From: DATGSL01 sp964645585
Lineage (GTDB): Bacteria > Verrucomicrobiota > Verrucomicrobiia > Opitutales > T3Sed10-336
Reading direction: 5' to 3'
DNA: 18,134 nucleotides
Assembly: GCA_964645585.1 (NCBI GenBank)
Contig: CAZYAN010000065.1
Coordinates: 1-18,134 of the forward strand
The notes below the pieces were generated by a model. The model had not been told where the DNA came from, did not search any database, and was given only the letters and a program-made list of their open reading frames with translations. Shown piece by piece: positions 13,462-18,134 of the stretch. The position numbers and the translations under genes are program-made. The number at the start of each line of letters is the position of its first letter. The first letter of the stretch is position 1.

Positions 13462-15495
13462 ATGGCCACCTTGCGCGACGTCCTTTCCCATATCGCCGAG
13501 CAACTTCGCTCGATCGGAGATTCGGCGCTCGCGCCCGACAGCTCCTCGACGGTCGGAACGGTCGCCGAAGACGAAGCTGCCGGCGAAGTTTCAGAATGTG
13601 AGCAAATTCTGAATACGATTCCGGCAACCCGCTACGGGTGTCACGATTTGCAACGCGGTGATCGGGACGACGGATCCGTTTGGGGCGGTGTGGAGAATGC
13701 ACCGGCGAGTGTTTGCCCGGATGAAGACGGGGCGGCCGACTCGGACGAGGATGAAGAAGGGGAGGGCGTGGACGGCGGCGGCGAACAAGAAGCGCCGCGC
13801 CACGTCTGGCAATTGCAATACGACCTCAGCGCTCTCGGCTTCGGGATTGTCGGCAACCCCGACGGCGTCTTTGGCAGGACAACGGAGATGGCGGTCCGGG
13901 AGTTCCAAGCCTACGCGAAAATGACGCGGGTGGCGCGGATTCGGGCGGGGGTATCCGCCGAGCAGCGGGGGCCGGCTCATGAAGTGGCGCAGCTTGGAAT
14001 GAATGCCGATGGCACGCTGTCGCAGTATGTCGATTCGCTTGAGCCGGTTTGCAACGCGGCGCGCTATACCGGGCCGGTCTGCGGCGTCGTCAACGCGGAC
14101 ACACGCCGGGCATTGCGCTATTGGATCGAGAACAACTGGCGATGTCCGGTCATCATCGAGGCGTGGAATGTTGCCAATGGAAACCGGGCTAGTCTGTATC
14201 AGGATGGCGGCGAGTATGCCGTCAATCTCTGGACCAATGACGACCTTCGCAGCCGGACGCCGCGCGTCTTTTATCGCGACTTCACGACGTATTATTCGTA
14301 TCCGGCGAATCGTGACCGAAACGCCATGCACGCGCTCGGCGAATACGCTGAATACGGCGGCTGGTATGGACCGGTTTCGCTCCCCCCGCGTCATTGCTGG
14401 GATGAAGCGGAGCTGCTGCCTGAAAAGCTGATCGGCAATCCCGCCCCGACCGGCGCGACGCTGTCGACCTTTAAAGTCATTCGCGCCGCGGCCGAGCAGG
14501 AATGTCTCGGACATTTTGATTCGATCACGGCGTACGATCGCGCCGTCATTTCGGTCGGACCGTGTCATTGGACGATTTGCCTGCTGCGTTCCAACAACAA
14601 TAACGTCGACCCCGGGGAAATGTGCGGCCTGTTGTCTCTTTTTGAATACGAGAACCCGGACGCGTTTGCGAAGACGTGCGGCGAGTTTGGGTTAAAAGCC
14701 AGTGAAAGCTGGGTCGATGCGAACGGGGTGCCGAACGGCGCCGCTCTGTGGAGTTCCGGGCAAAAGAAGTTCGCCTCCCATGCGGCCTGGCAGCAGGCGG
14801 ACGGAAGCTATGCGGCGCTTCCGAACGACAAGCGCGATTACGAGTATCTTCGGAACTGGCATTGGTTTTTCCGCTGGGTCATGGCCGGGCGCACGATTGA
14901 GGGATACCAGCGCTGTATGTGGACCATGGCGCGCATTCGGGTCCGGGATGTTTTGGCGACGCCGTGGGGAGACGCGATCCACGGGCACAGCGGACTGACG
15001 GTCGGGGATGTGTTCACTTCCGAGAAGGCGGTGGCGATGATTCACCGGCTGCACATTTACACACCCGCGCGCATCGCGGAGGCGACAGCGGCCGGCTCCT
15101 ATCTGCGGGGTGACGGCACGGATCCGGGCGCGCTAGGCCGGGCGGAAGCCGAAACGCCGGATCAGGCCGGGGCCGGAAACACGGCGGGCAATTCGCTCGA
15201 TTGGACCGGGGGGCCGGCAGCGTGGGGCGACGAGCACGAAGCGGCGCTGATACGAGGACTGATGCGGACGGTCGAGGCGAGGAATCCGTGGCCGCCCGCG
15301 CCTCCGGGCGGTGACCGTGAGCGTGAACCGGGAATCCGCGTTTCGACCCGAACCGTCCGCGACTGGCCGACATGGTCGCTCACCGGATACAACCCGCGCG
15401 GATTCGCGCTGGCGAACAGTATCACCGCGGGCGGCCTGTCCGAAGCACGCGGCTCCTTTGATTTCGATACAGCGGGCCTCCCGCCGGCGCCATGA
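13462..15495 (+). CDS. Peptidoglycan-binding protein with probable lysozyme-like domain
   Basis: 677 residues, last gene of the cluster. Residues about 86-110 are an acidic linker. Residues 115-222 hold a PG_binding_1-type domain (WQLQYDLSALGFGIVGNPDG, FGRTTEMAVREFQAY, and a second half GVVNADTRRALRYW), with a longer insertion between halves than usual. Residues about 336-540 form a predicted hydrolase domain: VIRAAAEQECLGHFDSITAYD (337-359) then ISVGPCHWTICL resembles the E-x-FDSINTYD / SxGxxQWT pattern of lysozyme-like peptidoglycan hydrolases, with E347 or E345 as candidate acid. The enzymatic call is an inference from this motif. The C-terminal 130 residues are Gly/Pro-rich and unassigned. 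There is no signal peptide. GGGGTGA lies just before the ATG, 4 bp after the amidase stop, so the two wall enzymes are probably made together. Confidence 0.75.
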   Translation: MATLRDVLSHIAEQLRSIGDSALAPDSSSTVGTVAEDEAAGEVSECEQILNTIPATRYGCHDLQRGDRDDGSVWGGVENAPASVCPDEDGAADSDEDEEGEGVDGGGEQEAPRHVWQLQYDLSALGFGIVGNPDGVFGRTTEMAVREFQAYAKMTRVARIRAGVSAEQRGPAHEVAQLGMNADGTLSQYVDSLEPVCNAARYTGPVCGVVNADTRRALRYWIENNWRCPVIIEAWNVANGNRASLYQDGGEYAVNLWTNDDLRSRTPRVFYRDFTTYYSYPANRDRNAMHALGEYAEYGGWYGPVSLPPRHCWDEAELLPEKLIGNPAPTGATLSTFKVIRAAAEQECLGHFDSITAYDRAVISVGPCHWTICLLRSNNNNVDPGEMCGLLSLFEYENPDAFAKTCGEFGLKASESWVDANGVPNGAALWSSGQKKFASHAAWQQADGSYAALPNDKRDYEYLRNWHWFFRWVMAGRTIEGYQRCMWTMARIRVRDVLATPWGDAIHGHSGLTVGDVFTSEKAVAMIHRLHIYTPARIAEATAAGSYLRGDGTDPGALGRAEAETPDQAGAGNTAGNSLDWTGGPAAWGDEHEAALIRGLMRTVEARNPWPPAPPGGDREREPGIRVSTRTVRDWPTWSLTGYNPRGFALANSITAGGLSEARGSFDFDTAGLPPAP

Positions 15496-16171
15496 TACTA
15501 GGTAAGGTTAGGATGAATGAAGAACTGGCACCTCACCTGACGGTTGAAGCGGATGGAAGCTGCTTCAGTGCCGGATGATTTCATTCAGCGGCGACTCCTC
15601 TGTTTCCGGGAAAAGGCGACAAGTATCCCGGAACGGCGCCTTAGACGGCAGGAAGTCTCTTTGAAAGGCGATAGTACTGGGTGCGACTTCGATGGTTTCG
15701 GGTGACCGCAGGTTGTCCGCGCAGCACCGAGTGAGGGGGCGTTTGAGATTATAGCTCCGGTCCTATCAGCCTCTTTAGTAACATGCATTTGGACAAAAAG
15801 ATCAAGGTTGGGCACGTACTCCGAAAACATGTCGAGACGTCCGAGTTGCCGGTCGGCGCGACTCAAGGACTCGATGATGCGGGGTTCGTCAAATCGCCAC
15901 GGCCGATTAATTCGTTCTGGTTCAAAGCTCTCGTAACCGGTTCGCTTGATCCAATGGCCTGATTGAAAGGAATTCATCGTGATTGTGGCGGTAATTTAAT
16001 CAGGAAGTGGTGCTAATTAAATTTCCAGCACGATTTTTAAATAGACGCAAAGCCTAATCAAAATTCGTGTAATCCTTTTGGTTTCGGCTTGAGGCCGGCG
16101 AGTTGCTTCACAACTCCGGCGACGCCCGCGAGGACCTGGTGGACGTGGAGGACATCAGCCAAGGCCAGGTG
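15496..16171. other. Gene-poor region with degraded coding remnants
   Basis: There is no intact gene in these 676 bp between the end of the cluster and polX. The region is more AT-rich from about 15978 to 16090. It holds a truncated Fic gene start (listed separately) and, directly downstream of the truncation on the minus strand, another open frame without a start codon (about 15565-15762) whose product I do not recognise; it ends in FPETEESPLNEIIRH. A short plus-strand frame near 16091-16210 (EAGELLHNSGDARED) is also unassigned. A weak inverted repeat TGAAGC/GCTTCA (15545-15567) could end the large operon. The picture is of repeated recombination beside the cluster. Confidence 0.6.
15768..15977 (-). 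pseudogene. Truncated Fic-family protein, N-terminal remnant
   Basis: The first 70 codons from the ATG at 15977 read as the N-terminal part of a Fic-family protein: MNSFQSGHWIKRTGY, INRPWRFDEP, then ADRQLGRLDMFSEYVPNLDL and FVQMHVTKEA. Intact members continue with an S-S-x-I-E-G inhibitory-helix motif and later the HPFxDGNGRxxR AMPylation motif. Here the similarity stops after KEA: the same frame stays open to 15585 but in unrelated sequence, and neither motif is found. The remnant therefore cannot be an active AMP transferase. An AT-rich stretch upstream (15978-16080) may be its old promoter. Confidence 0.8.
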
Positions 16172-17926
16172 TTACTCCCGCTTTTTGTCCAGATACTTCT
16201 TAACCTCTGAGAGCGAGCGGGTGTTGAAGACATCTTTTTTGGTGAGCCAGCCTTTGCGGGCGACGGTGATACCGGCGCGATAGTACTCGAGACCGGCGGT
16301 GTCGTGGGCGTCGGGGTTGATGCTCGTCATCAGGCCCTTTTCGGCGGCGCGGCGCCAGAAGCGCCAGTCCATGTCGAGCCGTCGCGGGTGGGCGTTGATT
16401 TCGATGATGACGTTGTTGGCGATGGCGGCATCGATCACTTTCTGGTGGTCGACCGCGTAGCCTTCGCGAACCAGGAGGAGCCGGCCGGTGATGTGTGCGA
16501 GCATCGTCGTGGACGGATGTTCGATCGCGCGGATGATGCGGGCGGTCATGGTTTCCTCCGACTGACTGAAGACGGAGTGTACGGCGACGACGACGTAATC
16601 GAGTTTCTTGAGGACGCTGTCGTCGAGATCGAGCCGTCCGTCCGGAAGAATGTCGCATTCGATTCCGGCGAAAAGATGCACGGGTAGTTTGCCGGATTCG
16701 TTCAGGCGGCGGATTTCTTTGATCTGTTCCTCGACACGCGCCTCATCGAGACCGTTTGCCTGGAAACTTGCTTTGGAATGGTCGGCGATGCCGAGGTATT
16801 CCCAGCCGAGCCTGCCGGCGGCCTCGGCCATTTCGGTCAGGGAATTGTGTCCGTCGGAGGCAATGGTGTGGTTGTGAAACACGCCGCGGATATCCTCCGG
16901 TTCGACCAGCTTTGGCGGCGGCTCCTTCTCGGCGGTTTCGATTTCTCCCATGCCCTCCCGCAGTTCTGGCGGAATGTAGTGCAGGCCGAGAAACTGGAAG
17001 AGCTGCTCCTCGGTCTTGATTTTCTTGATGGCGACCGCCTTTTCGCGATCGAGCCCTTCGGCTTCATCCTTTTGGGTGATGCCCCATTCGCTCAGGCTGT
17101 AGCCGAGGGTCAAGGCGCGCTGGCGCATGTGAACGTTGTGATCTTTCGAGCCGGTAAAGTGGTGCAGGGCGAACGCGAATTGTTCGGGCGGAACGACGCG
17201 CAAGTCGGCTTGAAGCCCTCCGGCGAGGCGGACGCTCGATTTGGTTTCTCCCTTGGCGGTGACCTCTTGGATTTCGGCCATGGAGGTAAACCAGTCCATC
17301 ACGGGTCCGGGGCTGTTTGAGCCGACGATAAAGTCGAGGTCGCCGACCGTTTCGAGACCGCGGCGGAGGCTGCCGGCGGTTTCGGCGCGATCGACTTCGG
17401 GCAAGGCGCGCAAGCCCGCGAGGATCGGGTCGCCGACGCGGCGGGCCTCGATCCAGAGATGCCGGCGCGAGTAGGCCTCGCGGTTGCGAATCCCTTCGAG
17501 GATATTCCGCTGGGTCTTTTCGCCGAAGCGCGGGAGGCCGGCGACGCGGCCGTCCTGGCAGGCCTTGGCCAGTTCCGCGAGGGTTTCGATGCCGAGCTTT
17601 TCGTAGACGGTTTTGATTTTCTTGGGACCCATTCCCGGGACTTCGAGCATTTCGATGAGGCCGGGAGGAATGCTCGCTTTGAGGTCGTCGTAGAATTTCA
17701 GCCGGCCGGTTTGGACGAGCGTGGCGACCTTCTCGGCGAGTGCGCGCCCGATGCCGGGGACGTTGCCGATCTCGCCGGTGGCGACCAGTTCTTCGAGCGG
17801 TTTTTCGAGGGATTCGACGGCCCGGGCGCCGGTTTGGTAGGCCCGAACCTTGAACGGGTTTTCGCCCTGCAATTCGAGCAGGACGGCGATTTCATCGAGA
17901 ACGCGAGCGACCTGAGCCTTTTCCAT
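16172..17926 (-). CDS. polX: DNA polymerase X with PHP domain
   Basis: Bacterial PolX fills short gaps in DNA repair and has a C-terminal PHP phosphoesterase (3'-5' exonuclease-type) domain. From the ATG at 17926 the protein has 584 residues, near the usual 570. The order is: helix-hairpin-helix motifs (VPGIGRALAEKV about 56-67, VPGMGPKKIK 96-105), the palm with AGSLRRGLETVGDLDFIVGS (D196 and D198), the third catalytic Asp in LQADLRVV (D241), and HHFTGSKDHNVHMR. The PHP part begins GVFHNHTIASDG (H351, H353, D358) and continues IADHS, FAGIECDIL, AVHS, IEINAHP and NPDAHD, all metal-site blocks. The frame remains open upstream to 18067, but that stretch reads through a heptamer repeat and is not expected to be coding. 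A weak GGCGGA lies just before the chosen ATG. Confidence 0.95.
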   Translation of the reverse strand: MEKAQVARVLDEIAVLLELQGENPFKVRAYQTGARAVESLEKPLEELVATGEIGNVPGIGRALAEKVATLVQTGRLKFYDDLKASIPPGLIEMLEVPGMGPKKIKTVYEKLGIETLAELAKACQDGRVAGLPRFGEKTQRNILEGIRNREAYSRRHLWIEARRVGDPILAGLRALPEVDRAETAGSLRRGLETVGDLDFIVGSNSPGPVMDWFTSMAEIQEVTAKGETKSSVRLAGGLQADLRVVPPEQFAFALHHFTGSKDHNVHMRQRALTLGYSLSEWGITQKDEAEGLDREKAVAIKKIKTEEQLFQFLGLHYIPPELREGMGEIETAEKEPPPKLVEPEDIRGVFHNHTIASDGHNSLTEMAEAAGRLGWEYLGIADHSKASFQANGLDEARVEEQIKEIRRLNESGKLPVHLFAGIECDILPDGRLDLDDSVLKKLDYVVVAVHSVFSQSEETMTARIIRAIEHPSTTMLAHITGRLLLVREGYAVDHQKVIDAAIANNVIIEINAHPRRLDMDWRFWRRAAEKGLMTSINPDAHDTAGLEYYRAGITVARKGWLTKKDVFNTRSLSEVKKYLDKKRE

Positions 17927-17972
17927 TCCGCCAATATCCAACGGTTTGACGGCGGCCGCACGCGAAAAATCT

Positions 17973-18000
17973 CGGAGGTCGGAGGTCGGAGGTCGGAGAT
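17973..18000. repeat. Tandem heptamer array, (CGGAGGT)x3 plus CGGAGAT
   Basis: Four head-to-tail 7-bp units lie 46 bp upstream of the polX ATG, in the 5' leader. On the minus strand they read as CTCCGAC-type units. The array resembles in style the heptamer tract after yicC, though the sequence differs. If counted as coding it would add an odd SNLRPPTSDLRD peptide to PolX, which argues for the later start. Confidence 0.85.
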
Positions 18001-18096
18001 TTGAGACGGACCATCGATGAACCGATAACGAACAACGAGGTCCCCGCCAAATCAGGACAGAGACCAAACACCTGTCTTCCAGACAATGGACCGTCT

Positions 18097-18134
18097 AGGT
18101 TCAGGACATAGGTAACAAAAAAGGTTCAGGACAT
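18097..18134. repeat. 13-bp direct repeat, period 25, at the window edge: possible insertion-sequence end
   Basis: AGGTTCAGGACAT occurs at 18097-18109 and again at 18122-18134, separated by AGGTAACAAAAA. A short inverted repeat (TGTCT/AGACA, 18073-18085) lies just before. Repeated sub-terminal motifs like this are typical of transposase binding sites at IS ends. No transposase is inside the window, so the assignment depends on the sequence beyond 18134. Confidence 0.45.

Noticed and set aside
13591..14568. 325-aa minus-strand ORF inside the 677-aa gene.
   Set aside because: It is antisense to a frame with recognisable PG-binding and hydrolase motifs; composition is Arg-rich as in shadow frames.
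4638..15495. Contractile injection system, tailocin or prophage.
   Set aside because: No sheath, tube, baseplate, spike, AAA ATPase, terminase, portal or capsid gene is visible; only the wall hydrolases are shared with such systems.
17927..18067. 47-residue N-terminal extension of PolX.
   Set aside because: It would translate the heptamer repeat array, and PolX homologues start at the MEKAQVARVLDEIA segment.

Overview
The window is a high-GC bacterial chromosome segment. The gene mix fits a Verrucomicrobiota (or wider PVC-group) genome, probably assembled from an environmental sample: a secreted 3-keto-disaccharide hydrolase/DUF1080 protein, a NahK-like sugar kinase, a PHP-domain PolX, and short tandem mini-repeats between genes. 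This placement is an inference from gene content; no rRNA or other direct marker is present.

Layout. (1) 207-2308, plus strand: trpB and yicC, overlapping by 4 bp. (2) 2437-4543, minus strand, convergent with yicC: a DUF1080 protein, an N-acetylhexosamine-kinase-like phosphotransferase and a possible 51-aa ORF. (3) 4638-15495, plus strand: about 10.9 kb of tightly packed, co-directional genes, twelve in all, most of unknown function. (4) 15496-16171: a stretch with no intact gene that holds the 5' remnant of a Fic-family gene. (5) 16172-17926, minus strand: PolX. (6) 17927-18134: a 7-bp mini-repeat and a 13-bp direct repeat at the window edge that may be the end of an insertion sequence.

The unusual part is the 4638-15495 cluster. 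In order it encodes a protein made of five units that resemble the ribosomal protein bL12 C-terminal domain; a TPR-like protein; four tandem paralogues (A-D) of a small family with no assigned function; an Arg/Glu-rich coiled-coil protein; a fifth, divergent family member with a C-terminal beta-sandwich-like extension; a composite protein (beta-sandwich, coiled coil, a compressed copy of the family domain, PASTA); a sixth family protein carrying its own PASTA domain; an AmpD-type zinc N-acetylmuramoyl-L-alanine amidase; and a 677-aa protein with a peptidoglycan-binding domain and a probable lysozyme-like domain. Several neighbours overlap by 4 bp and most gaps are below 60 bp, so they probably form one operon, perhaps read from a candidate promoter at 4581-4610.

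The paralogues share an N-terminal amphipathic helix with an AQ..(L/M)D motif, a GFTPxFY strand block, a variable Gly/Ser/Thr-rich loop, and a closing strand ending in a P(V/I)PPP-like motif. This layout recalls DUF2589, but that link is a memory-based inference. Two PASTA domains, one PG-binding domain and two predicted wall hydrolases all point to peptidoglycan as the target, yet none of the twelve proteins has a recognisable signal peptide. My working model is a cytoplasmically made multi-paralogue assembly that carries or positions cell-wall hydrolases. I do not recognise it as a named system.
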